This document shows positions 1 through 5,285 of a DNA stretch of 5,285 nucleotides, one piece after another (within the stretch, counting starts at the first letter, position 1; each line of letters opens with the position of its first letter). This DNA comes from Desulfovibrionales bacterium (GTDB taxonomy: Bacteria > Desulfobacterota > Desulfovibrionia > Desulfovibrionales > Desulfomicrobiaceae). Both the position numbers and the translations under genes were made by a program. The notes beneath the pieces are model-generated. The model had not been told where the DNA came from. It made no database searches and was given only the letters and a program-made list of their open reading frames with translations. The stretch spans positions 1-5,285 of the forward strand of contig JAAYGZ010000349.1 of NCBI GenBank assembly GCA_012727515.1, given 5' to 3'.

Positions 1-1178
1 ACAGGAGCCTGCTTGTCCCTGCTGTCTGCTGTCTCCTTGACAGCCACTGCTGCTCCAGGACTCAGCCTGAGCTGGCCTTCAGTAACCACCAGTTCTTTGT
101 CGAGCACTCCGGCATCAACAACTGTTTCCCGCCCCAACACACTGTGTACACGCAGTTCTCGCACCTCAACAGTCTGATCTGGCCTGGCCACATAGAGATA
201 TGGACCGCGCAAGCCTTCCTGCACGGCCTGGGTTGGCACCACAACGCCCTGATGCTGACCCAGCACCAGATTCACACGCACAAATTGACCAGGCCAGAGC
301 GTGTGTTCCGCATTTTCAAAAATTGCCTTGATGCGAAGAGTGCCAGTGCTGGTATCCACAGTATTATCCAGGGCTGCAAGAACTCCGGACTCGCCATGAT
401 CATGTCCTTCAGCCAGGGCCACGACCGTCACCGGCCCCTCATCCATCCGCGCAAGAATAGCGGGCAAATGTTTTTCTGGTACAGCAAAGGAAACATAAAT
501 AGGCTGCATCTGCCTGATGGTGACCAGGGCGCGGTCATCATTGGCCTTGATCACATTGCCCTGATGTACCAGGACAGACCCAACACGACCAGACAGGGGA
601 GCACGCAGGTTGGCATATTCCAGGTCCAACTTGGCCCGATTGCGCTCAGCCTGATTAATTTTAATGGTCCCGCGCAGGGTCTGGGCCGCGGCCTGACTGC
701 GATCATAGGCATCCTGGGCAATGGCCCCGCTTTCTTTAAGCCGGGTCGTGCGCTCCAGATTTTTTTCAGCCTCCCGGAGCAAGGCCTGATCTCGTTCAAT
801 TTTTGCCTCAGCCTGATCCACGGCCAGGACAAAGGGACGTGGATCAATCAAAAATAAGCGATCCCCGGCCCGCACCTCCTGGCCATCCTGGATAAATTGC
901 TGTGTAATCAGCCCGCCAACCTGGGCTTTAACCGCCACAGAGGCAATGGATTCCACACTACCCACGGCGCTGATCTCCACAGGCACACTCTGCTGAATGG
1001 CCTGGGCCACGGTCACAGGCACAGGTCTGGCAGCGCCAGACGTTCCGGCCTGCTCCTTTTCTCCGCTACATGCGGCCAGCGCACACAGCAGAACCACGAG
1101 AGCAAAGAGCACGTTCAAACGTATGGACTCAAAAATTGAAGTCAGACTAGAGATGAAAGACAGAAATTGCTTAGACAA
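1..1178 (-). CDS. RND efflux periplasmic adaptor lipoprotein (membrane fusion protein, AcrA/MdtA-like), 3' end cut
   Basis: This subunit bridges an inner-membrane RND pump and an outer-membrane channel in drug or solute efflux. The frame is open from the stop at 1197-1199 to the left edge, 392 codons from TTG 1178. Residues 19-37 form a signal peptide ending in a lipobox, Leu-Ala-Ala-Cys, with the lipidated Cys at 37; Ser at +2 suggests outer-membrane sorting if Lol rules apply. Then come a lipoyl half (about 79-113), a coiled-coil hairpin (about 117-190), the second lipoyl half opening with APLSGRVG (193-200), a beta-barrel domain with PIYVSFAVPE (226-235), and a membrane-proximal domain. 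Families of this kind are about 370-400 residues, so little is missing. The start is uncertain: TTG 1178 has GGAG 7 bases upstream but gives a long n-region, while TTG 1118 or GTG 1112 give short ones without positive charge. The pump gene probably lies past the left edge. Family confident, substrate unknown. Confidence 0.93.
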   Translation of the reverse strand, partial: MSKQFLSFISSLTSIFESIRLNVLFALVVLLCALAACSGEKEQAGTSGAARPVPVTVAQAIQQSVPVEISAVGSVESIASVAVKAQVGGLITQQFIQDGQEVRAGDRLFLIDPRPFVLAVDQAEAKIERDQALLREAEKNLERTTRLKESGAIAQDAYDRSQAAAQTLRGTIKINQAERNRAKLDLEYANLRAPLSGRVGSVLVHQGNVIKANDDRALVTIRQMQPIYVSFAVPEKHLPAILARMDEGPVTVVALAEGHDHGESGVLAALDNTVDTSTGTLRIKAIFENAEHTLWPGQFVRVNLVLGQHQGVVVPTQAVQEGLRGPYLYVARPDQTVEVRELRVHSVLGRETVVDAGVLDKELVVTEGQLRLSPGAAVAVKETADSRDKQAP

Positions 1179-1185
1179 AATACAT

Positions 1186-1189
1186 CTCC
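1186..1189 (-). promoter_or_regulatory. Candidate ribosome binding site for the TTG start of the efflux adaptor
   Basis: On the minus strand GGAG precedes TTG 1178 by 7 bases, which is the best Shine-Dalgarno placement in this frame. No ATG occurs between the upstream in-frame stop (1197-1199) and the signal peptide. This site is the main reason for choosing TTG 1178 over TTG 1118 (only a GAG at 9 bases) or GTG 1112 (no visible site). Confidence 0.45.
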
Positions 1190-1195
1190 GCACAG

Positions 1196-1224
1196 GTTAT
1201 AGGTGGGCTGTACTCAAGGTAGAT
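1196..1224 (-). promoter_or_regulatory. Weak promoter-like element facing the efflux adaptor gene
   Basis: On the minus strand TATAAC (1201-1196) resembles a -10 box. The hexamer 17 bases upstream, ATCTAC (1224-1219), is a poor -35 match and lies inside the spacer of the inverted repeat at 1213-1231. Transcription would start near 1189, at the proposed Shine-Dalgarno site, leaving almost no leader for TTG 1178. Either the promoter is elsewhere or translation begins further downstream. Base-pattern match only. Confidence 0.25.
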
Positions 1225-1231
1225 TCTTGAG
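1213..1231. promoter_or_regulatory. Perfect inverted repeat, candidate operator between divergent genes
   Basis: CTCAAG (1213-1218) and CTTGAG (1226-1231) are exact inverted repeats around a 7-base spacer. The repeat lies 35 bases upstream of the adaptor start at 1178 and overlaps the -35 position of the weak promoter-like element. Dimeric repressors that control efflux genes commonly bind short palindromes of this size, but no regulator gene of that type is visible here. There is no T-run, so it is not a terminator. A 12-base perfect dyad can occur by chance at this scale. Confidence 0.4.
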
Positions 1232-1303
1232 AAAGCACGTGTCAACCAGGGCCTCTTCTATGTCAAGCCGCGAAGATGCGCTGATAGACAAGGTCTCCTC
1301 TCC

Positions 1304-1332
1304 TTTGCTAGTTTACCTGCCAGCCATATACG
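1304..1332 (+). promoter_or_regulatory. Weak promoter-like element facing the pseudo-receiver gene
   Basis: TTTGCT (1304-1309) and TATACG (1327-1332) are separated by 17 bases and lie about 30 bases upstream of ATG 1364. TATACG matches four of six consensus -10 positions; the -35 match is poor. No better sigma-70-like pair was seen on the plus strand between 1179 and 1363. Low-confidence pattern match. Confidence 0.2.
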
Positions 1333-1363
1333 AAAAAACCCTCACCAACCACATGAGACGCCT

Positions 1364-2341
1364 ATGCCCATACCCAGCCTGGACCCAAAGTATCGTTTCC
1401 TGCTCGTATCAGAAGATACATGCACCCCGGAACTTCTGGATATTTTTGCTCAGCGCGACATTCAACTTGATCACGAGCCAAGCCATCTGCGAGCCATAAC
1501 CGCCACTGAAGATACCCTGTACCATGGTCTGCTCATTGCAGTATCTGGCAACGTCCTTTCAGGGCTGGAACTCTGCACCCTGATCAGGACGCGAGAGCAG
1601 CGACGCCTGGGCAACCCGGCCTATATCATTCTCCTGGGACAGCACAAAGACCTGCTGCCCATTCTGACCCAGGGCACAGGCGCGGATGATTATCTCGTGG
1701 GAACATGGATGGATCTGGAACTGGACTGGAAAGTACGCAAAGCTGTTGCCGTACTTGACCTGCTCTGGGCTGGCCCGGCCAGCCAGGTAATGAGTTCCCA
1801 CCCGGATCTGCTCAGCGCCGAGGGGCTGCGAACGCTTCTGGCTGAGGAAGTAAACCGCATTGGCCGGCGCAGTGGCAGCATGTCTTTGGCCTTGCTGTGG
1901 TTGCCAGACCCAGGCGGATTGCAAGCCAGCTATGGTCTGGATTGGATGAGCTGGTTCACCACCAGGGCCTGGACCCATATCCGCCACCAGCTACGCAATT
2001 ATGATCGTGTGGCGGTGCTGGGCAATGGATTTTTATGTGTTATTTCCCCTGACTTAGATGAGCCAGGCACCCAGGCTCTTTTGGACCGCTTAAACACTGG
2101 CTTGCACGGCTATCAGAACCCAGCCACCACCCTTACGGATATCCCGCTTAGCCTGTCCGCACGTTATCTGTGCGTGAGTATTGAAAACAACTACCACACC
2201 CTCGGACGCAGTGCTGAAATTCTCTGGGAGTGGATACAGACAAAAAGCAGCGAACCGCTCTCAGCAGGAAGGGTTGGTCATAGTGGTCATGTCAGTGACA
2301 GCTTGAGCATTACTCCGCCCCACATGCCTGAGCCTGAATAA
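1364..2341 (+). CDS. Pseudo-receiver plus degenerate GGDEF-domain protein, possible c-di-GMP effector
   Basis: This 325-residue protein looks like a two-domain cytoplasmic signalling protein; no membrane segment or signal peptide is visible. Residues 11-135 follow a response-regulator receiver fold, with GLELC (67-71) and GADDYLV (106-112) at family positions. The phosphoacceptor Asp is Ala59, the conserved Thr/Ser is Gly92, the conserved Lys is Gly113, and only Glu17 remains of the usual acidic pair. Residues 148-290 align with a GGDEF domain, but GGDEF is replaced by GNGFL (220-224), so cyclase activity is unlikely. RNYD (211-214) lies exactly five residues before that motif, the spacing of the RxxD c-di-GMP inhibitory site in active cyclases such as PleD. 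The 35-residue tail is low in complexity. ATG 1364 has only a weak GAG upstream; the frame stays open further upstream without another ATG. Fold assignment is by eye; binding is inference. Confidence 0.75.
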   Translation: MPIPSLDPKYRFLLVSEDTCTPELLDIFAQRDIQLDHEPSHLRAITATEDTLYHGLLIAVSGNVLSGLELCTLIRTREQRRLGNPAYIILLGQHKDLLPILTQGTGADDYLVGTWMDLELDWKVRKAVAVLDLLWAGPASQVMSSHPDLLSAEGLRTLLAEEVNRIGRRSGSMSLALLWLPDPGGLQASYGLDWMSWFTTRAWTHIRHQLRNYDRVAVLGNGFLCVISPDLDEPGTQALLDRLNTGLHGYQNPATTLTDIPLSLSARYLCVSIENNYHTLGRSAEILWEWIQTKSSEPLSAGRVGHSGHVSDSLSITPPHMPEPE

Positions 2342-2396
2342 ACACAGAAATGGATTGTTTTCCAACTTTGCTGGCTCGCGGTCGCAATGAACGCAG

Positions 2397-2417
2397 TCTG
2401 ACTCGGGCAGATTTTTT
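2397..2417 (+). terminator. Weak hairpin with T-run in the convergent gap
   Basis: TCTG (2397-2400) pairs with CAGA (2408-2411) around a 7-base loop and is followed directly by six T residues (2412-2417). The stem has only four pairs, so as an intrinsic terminator it is weak. It lies 55 bases after the stop of the pseudo-receiver gene, and its T-run overlaps the stop codon of the convergent HDOD gene. No better hairpin was found between 2342 and 2415 on either strand. Confidence 0.3.
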
Positions 2418-3270
2418 AGCTAAAAGTCTGGCCAACCAGCATGTCCACTTTGAGCATGACTTCCTCAATGATAGGCTGATAGTCATTGTCAAGGAACTGG
2501 GCAGGAATGGAGAGGCGCTTTGTTGCGGCAGAAAAAAGAGGATTAAAGGCAAAACCAGCTTCTGTGGCCAGGCAATCTGCCACTTTGGTGAGCATGATTG
2601 AAGCAGGAGGATTCTCGTCGGTAAGTACGCGGTGGTGCGCATACACGGAAAGTTGTACGCTTTTTGGAAATTTCCAGAGTTTTAATGCTTTGGCGCTGAT
2701 CACAGGGTGGGAGAGGCCAAAAAATTTTTCTTCCAGCGAACCTGGATCATGCTCTGCCCCCTCGACCCAGAATCTGACCATGGTCGTAACCTCGACCGGC
2801 ATCATGGTGGCCATGACCACGTAGCCAATATCATGTAATAAACCAGCCAGGTACGCGCCGTCCTGCTCTTCTGTGGTCATGGGAAAAAGCCGGGCATAAT
2901 ACTTCAGCAATTGCTCGCTGAGCAAAGCTGTTGCCAGGCTGTGTGTCCAGAATCGACGCATGGGAAAAGCCGGGGGCAAGATTTCCTTGCGAACTGAATC
3001 AGCCAGGGTCAGATAATAGACAATCCCTTTTACCTCTTGCAAACCAAGACGTATCAAGGCTTTTTGTGGAGATGTAATGTCTTCGACGCCTCGATAAATC
3101 GGTGAATTTGCCACAGCCATGATGCGGGCACACAGAACCGGCTCTGCTCGCATGGCCTCGGAAATATCGTGTAAACGAGTTTCCGAGGCATTGAGCAATT
3201 GCCATAACCGCATAACCACAGCCTTAAGGGGTGGGAGATCCGTATCTTTGAGCTGATTCAGGTTAAGCAT
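2416..3270 (-). CDS. HDOD-domain signalling protein
   Basis: This 284-residue soluble protein consists essentially of one HDOD domain, a relative of HD phosphohydrolases found in bacterial signalling and regulatory proteins. The N-terminal half carries family hallmarks: LPPLKAVVMRLWQLL (12-26), ARIMAVANSPIY (48-59) and ITSPQKALIRLG (65-76). The HD-like half keeps FWTHS (His110), GLLHDIG (His146-Asp147), FFGLSHP (His188), YAHH (His212, His213) and VADCLA (Asp232), so the metal-ligand-like residues appear present. Biochemical activity is unproven for most HDOD proteins, and no substrate can be named. There is no added receiver, GGDEF or EAL domain. ATG 3270 has GGGA 7 bases upstream. The gene starts 27 bases after the secF stop on the same strand without a convincing terminator between, so it is probably cotranscribed with secDF. 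Its 3' end faces the pseudo-receiver gene tail to tail. Confidence 0.9.
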   Translation of the reverse strand: MLNLNQLKDTDLPPLKAVVMRLWQLLNASETRLHDISEAMRAEPVLCARIMAVANSPIYRGVEDITSPQKALIRLGLQEVKGIVYYLTLADSVRKEILPPAFPMRRFWTHSLATALLSEQLLKYYARLFPMTTEEQDGAYLAGLLHDIGYVVMATMMPVEVTTMVRFWVEGAEHDPGSLEEKFFGLSHPVISAKALKLWKFPKSVQLSVYAHHRVLTDENPPASIMLTKVADCLATEAGFAFNPLFSAATKRLSIPAQFLDNDYQPIIEEVMLKVDMLVGQTFS

Positions 3271-3297
3271 GAATGAGTCCCGGAGCTGGCAAAAAAG

Positions 3298-4371
3298 TTA
3301 TGCCGGAGCAGCGTGTTCCTCGCTCTCCAGGCGCGGATTCGCCAATAACAATACAGGCGCAGACACATAGATAGATGAATATGTACCTATGACAATACCC
3401 ACCAATATGGCCAGAGCAAAATCATGAATTACCCCGCCGCCCAGCGCAAAAAGAGCAAAAACAGCGATAAACGTGGTAAAGCCCGTAATCACTGTACGGG
3501 ACAGAGTCTGGTTAACCGCCAGATTGATGATTTCCGGCAAGGTGGGCGCTGCTTTGCTGCGTAAATTTTCGCGGATTCGATCATACACAATAATTGTATC
3601 ATTGAGCGAATATCCAACAATCGTTAAAAAAGCCGCGATAATGGTTAAGTCCACCTCTTTATTGAGCAGAGAAAAAAGGCCCAGAGGTACCAGCACATCG
3701 TGGATAAGTCCGACCATGGCCCCGAGCGCGTATTTGAGTTTGAGCACCAGGCACAGGATAACTGTGGCAATGGTTGCGGCAATAACAATCATACTCATGG
3801 GCAGATGCAGGAGTTCAAGCACATAGACTACCCCCATAAGCGAGACAGCCATAATGCCTGAAACCATCCATTTCTGCTCAAACCGGCCAGAAACATAGGT
3901 TGCAATAAGCAAAACAGCATAAAATATGGCTTGCAGGGCTTTTTCGCGCAAGTCAGCCCCAACCTTAGGGCCAACCACTTCCAGGCGTTGAATTTCATAG
4001 CTGACATCAGGCAGGGCTGATTTCAGGCTGCTTGCAACTGCATCCCGAACAGAGTTGGCCGTCTGCTCTTCAGACAAAAGACCCATTCGGGCCAATATGG
4101 CATGATCATCGTTATCACCGAAATTCTGCACAGATACCCCTGCCAACCCCGCATCCTCCAATGCAGTGCGCACAATGGTCAAATCAACCTCCTGCGCAAA
4201 TTTAATCTGCATGTTGATGCCTCCGGCAAAATCAATGCCGTAACGCGGCCCCCCATTTATAACCAAAGTAGTAATACTGACAAGTAACATCAGCGCAGAC
4301 ACGAGATACGCTATTTTACGCATTCCAATAAAGTCGATGCGCGTATCATGCGGAATGATATGCAAACCCAT
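3298..4371 (-). CDS. secF: Protein translocase subunit SecF (extended form)
   Basis: SecF pairs with SecD in the inner membrane and uses the proton motive force to help proteins leave the SecYEG channel on the periplasmic side. The 357-residue product has TM1 (about 19-38), GIDFAGG (45-51), a periplasmic P1 domain (about 52-135), VGPKVGADL (133-141), then the hallmark LTIVGYSLNDTIIVYDRIREN (249-269, TM4 and its cytoplasmic end) and two further helices (about 294-312 and 318-343). Between P1 and the conserved YALGAMVGLIHDV (214-226) there are three hydrophobic segments instead of one (about 146-160, 168-188, 195-211), suggesting eight membrane helices where canonical SecF has six. E. coli SecF is 323 residues long. 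ATG 4371 is supported by a strong AAGGAG 8 bases upstream. The gene begins 12 bases after the secD stop, as expected for a secDF operon. Confidence 0.98.
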   Translation of the reverse strand: MGLHIIPHDTRIDFIGMRKIAYLVSALMLLVSITTLVINGGPRYGIDFAGGINMQIKFAQEVDLTIVRTALEDAGLAGVSVQNFGDNDDHAILARMGLLSEEQTANSVRDAVASSLKSALPDVSYEIQRLEVVGPKVGADLREKALQAIFYAVLLIATYVSGRFEQKWMVSGIMAVSLMGVVYVLELLHLPMSMIVIAATIATVILCLVLKLKYALGAMVGLIHDVLVPLGLFSLLNKEVDLTIIAAFLTIVGYSLNDTIIVYDRIRENLRSKAAPTLPEIINLAVNQTLSRTVITGFTTFIAVFALFALGGGVIHDFALAILVGIVIGTYSSIYVSAPVLLLANPRLESEEHAAPA

Positions 4372-4379
4372 GCTCGGAG

Positions 4380-4385
4380 CTCCTT
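4380..4385 (-). promoter_or_regulatory. Strong ribosome binding site of secF, overlapping the secD stop codon
   Basis: On the minus strand AAGGAG lies 8 bases before the secF ATG. Its first bases are the last two of the secD TAA stop (4386-4384). The arrangement fixes the secF start and suggests that ribosomes finishing secD can reinitiate at secF, helping keep the two subunits in proportion. Confidence 0.8.
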
Positions 4386-5285
4386 AAATGCTGGGTTGGG
4401 TGCCAGGCTGCCGTCTGGTCAACCAGGCATCAAAAAAGATTCGGGAAACAAAAATAGCCGTAAACATTGAGGCCAGAATACCCAGAGTCAGGGTCAGCGC
4501 AAAGCCACGCACCGGGCCTGTGCCAAACTGATAGAGAATAATCGCCGCAATAATCGTGGTCAGGTTGGAGTCAAAAATGGTGATTGTTGAACGGGCAAAG
4601 CCTTGCTGAATGGCATTGGCAACTGATCCGCCCGAACGCAGTTCCTCCCGGATGCGCTCATAGATCAGCACGTTGGCATCCACAGCCATGCCAATGGTCA
4701 AAATGATTCCCGCAATACCCGGCAGGGTCAGTGTTCCACCAAAGGCTGCCATGCCGGCCAGAATCAACAGAATATCCAGCATAACTTCAAAGGCCGCAAT
4801 CATTCCGGCCCGGCCATAATAGGCAATCATAAAAAGGAGCACCACCACGCCCCCTACTGATGCTGCCAGCATACCCCTATCAATAGACTCCTGGCCCAAA
4901 GATGGCCCAACAGTACGTTCTTCTAAAATTGTCACTGGCGCAGGCAATGAGCCGGCCCGCAAGACCACAGCCAGATCATGGGCCTCTTCTGTGGTAAACT
5001 GCCCGGTGATTGATGCTTTTCCACCTGCAATGCGATCCTGAATGACCGGAGCTGAGTGAACATTCTCATCGAGCACAATAGCCAGACGTTTTTTTATGTT
5101 TGCCCCTGTCAGATCCTCAAAAATACGAGCTCCGCGAGTATTAAAGGTCATGCCCACATATGCCTGCCCATAGGAATCAAACTGCACATTTGCGTCTGTA
5201 ATATATTCGCCAGTCAGCACTGCTTCTTTTTTGAGCACCAGAGGTATTTTGCCACTGCCGCCACCTTTTTCAATCATATAAGCCA
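4384..5285 (-). CDS. secD: Protein translocase subunit SecD, C-terminal part (5' end beyond the window)
   Basis: SecD is the larger partner of SecF in the proton-driven accessory complex of the Sec export channel. The visible 300 or so codons cover the end of the large periplasmic P1 region (including AIVLDENVHSAPVI at about 5079-5038) and the five C-terminal membrane helices. Family hallmarks are TVGPSLGQESI, TLPGIAGIILTIGMAVDANVLIYERIREEL (split here at VDANVLIYERIREEL, about 4683-4639; its Asp at 4680-4678 corresponds to the Asp implicated in proton use in the family), and GFARSTITIFDSNLTT followed by GPVRGFALTLTLGI. Full-length SecD is usually over 500 residues, so roughly the N-terminal 40-50 percent lies beyond the right edge; the ATG at 5277 is internal. 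The C-terminus after TM6 is short and ends at TAA 4386-4384. No missing key residue was seen. Confidence 0.97.
   Translation of the reverse strand, partial: AYMIEKGGGSGKIPLVLKKEAVLTGEYITDANVQFDSYGQAYVGMTFNTRGARIFEDLTGANIKKRLAIVLDENVHSAPVIQDRIAGGKASITGQFTTEEAHDLAVVLRAGSLPAPVTILEERTVGPSLGQESIDRGMLAASVGGVVVLLFMIAYYGRAGMIAAFEVMLDILLILAGMAAFGGTLTLPGIAGIILTIGMAVDANVLIYERIREELRSGGSVANAIQQGFARSTITIFDSNLTTIIAAIILYQFGTGPVRGFALTLTLGILASMFTAIFVSRIFFDAWLTRRQPGTQPSI

Larger units (their letters stand above)
1179..1363. other. Divergent intergenic region between the efflux adaptor and the pseudo-receiver gene
   Basis: This 185 bp stretch separates the 5' ends of two divergently read genes, so it must contain the control signals for both unless they are read from further away. 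It contains the perfect inverted repeat at 1213-1231, one weak promoter-like element in each direction, and the upstream Shine-Dalgarno site of the adaptor. Short frames through it start without ribosome binding sites and resemble no known protein. No RNA gene or riboswitch fold is recognisable by eye. Confidence 0.8.

Noticed and set aside
144..857. Open frame of 237 codons on the plus strand
   Set aside because: It lies wholly antisense to the efflux adaptor, whose minus-strand frame matches the family across its whole length. The plus-strand product resembles no family and has no ribosome binding site.
1236..1241. CACGTG palindrome in the intergenic region
   Set aside because: A six-base palindrome with no extended symmetry is expected by chance and has no clear bacterial regulatory meaning here.
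1203..1499. Open frame of 98 codons on the plus strand crossing the start of the pseudo-receiver gene
   Set aside because: It overlaps the receiver domain in another frame, lacks a ribosome binding site and gives a low-complexity product.
1559..1987. Open frame of 142 codons on the minus strand
   Set aside because: It is antisense to the pseudo-receiver gene, whose plus-strand frame has recognisable receiver and GGDEF-like alignment. The product has no recognisable features.
2486..2824. Open frame of 112 codons on the plus strand
   Set aside because: Antisense to the HDOD gene, which is supported by family motifs along its length.
3291..3325. Possible terminator at the secF end: GAGCG/CGCTGCTC hairpin (3306-3325) and a T6 run on the minus strand (3296-3291)
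   Set aside because: The stem has five pairs with a bulged G, lies within the last secF codons, and is separated by about nine bases from the T-run, so it does not fit an intrinsic terminator.
1..5285. CRISPR array, tRNA, rRNA, insertion sequence or integron signals
   Set aside because: No regularly spaced direct repeats, cloverleaf-like tracts, terminal inverted repeats or transposase-like frames were seen on either strand.

Overview
The window is 5,285 bases of ordinary, densely coding bacterial chromosome. It holds five protein genes, two of them cut by the window edges. I see no rRNA, tRNA, CRISPR array, insertion sequence or other mobile element. The best guess for the source is a Gram-negative deltaproteobacterium, possibly of the Desulfovibrionales. 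This rests on the lipoprotein adaptor of an RND efflux pump (which implies an outer membrane), on separate tandem secD and secF genes, and on an extended SecF that resembles, from memory, Desulfovibrio SecF. The assignment is an inference and was not tested by a search.

Layout from left to right. Positions 1-1178 (minus) encode most of an RND efflux periplasmic adaptor lipoprotein, whose last residues lie beyond the left edge. Positions 1179-1363 are a divergent intergenic region with a perfect 6+6 bp inverted repeat and weak promoter-like elements. Positions 1364-2341 (plus) encode a two-domain signalling protein: a receiver that has lost its phosphorylation residues, followed by a GGDEF-like domain that has lost its catalytic motif but keeps an RxxD at I-site spacing. 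A 74 bp convergent gap follows, with a weak hairpin and T-run. Positions 2416-3270 (minus) encode an HDOD-domain signalling protein. Positions 3298-4371 (minus) encode SecF, and 4384-5285 (minus) encode the C-terminal part of SecD, whose 5' part lies beyond the right edge.

The genes fall into three units. secD-secF-HDOD read right to left with gaps of 12 and 27 bases and look like one transcription unit. SecD and SecF form the proton-driven accessory complex of the Sec translocon; why an HDOD protein follows them is not clear. The adaptor gene probably heads an efflux operon running off the left edge. The pseudo-receiver/degenerate-GGDEF gene diverges from it and may share its control region.

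The most interesting points are the inactive-looking receiver/GGDEF protein with a retained putative c-di-GMP I-site, the additional membrane hairpin in SecF (apparently a duplicated TM2-TM3 unit), and the palindrome in the divergent promoter region.
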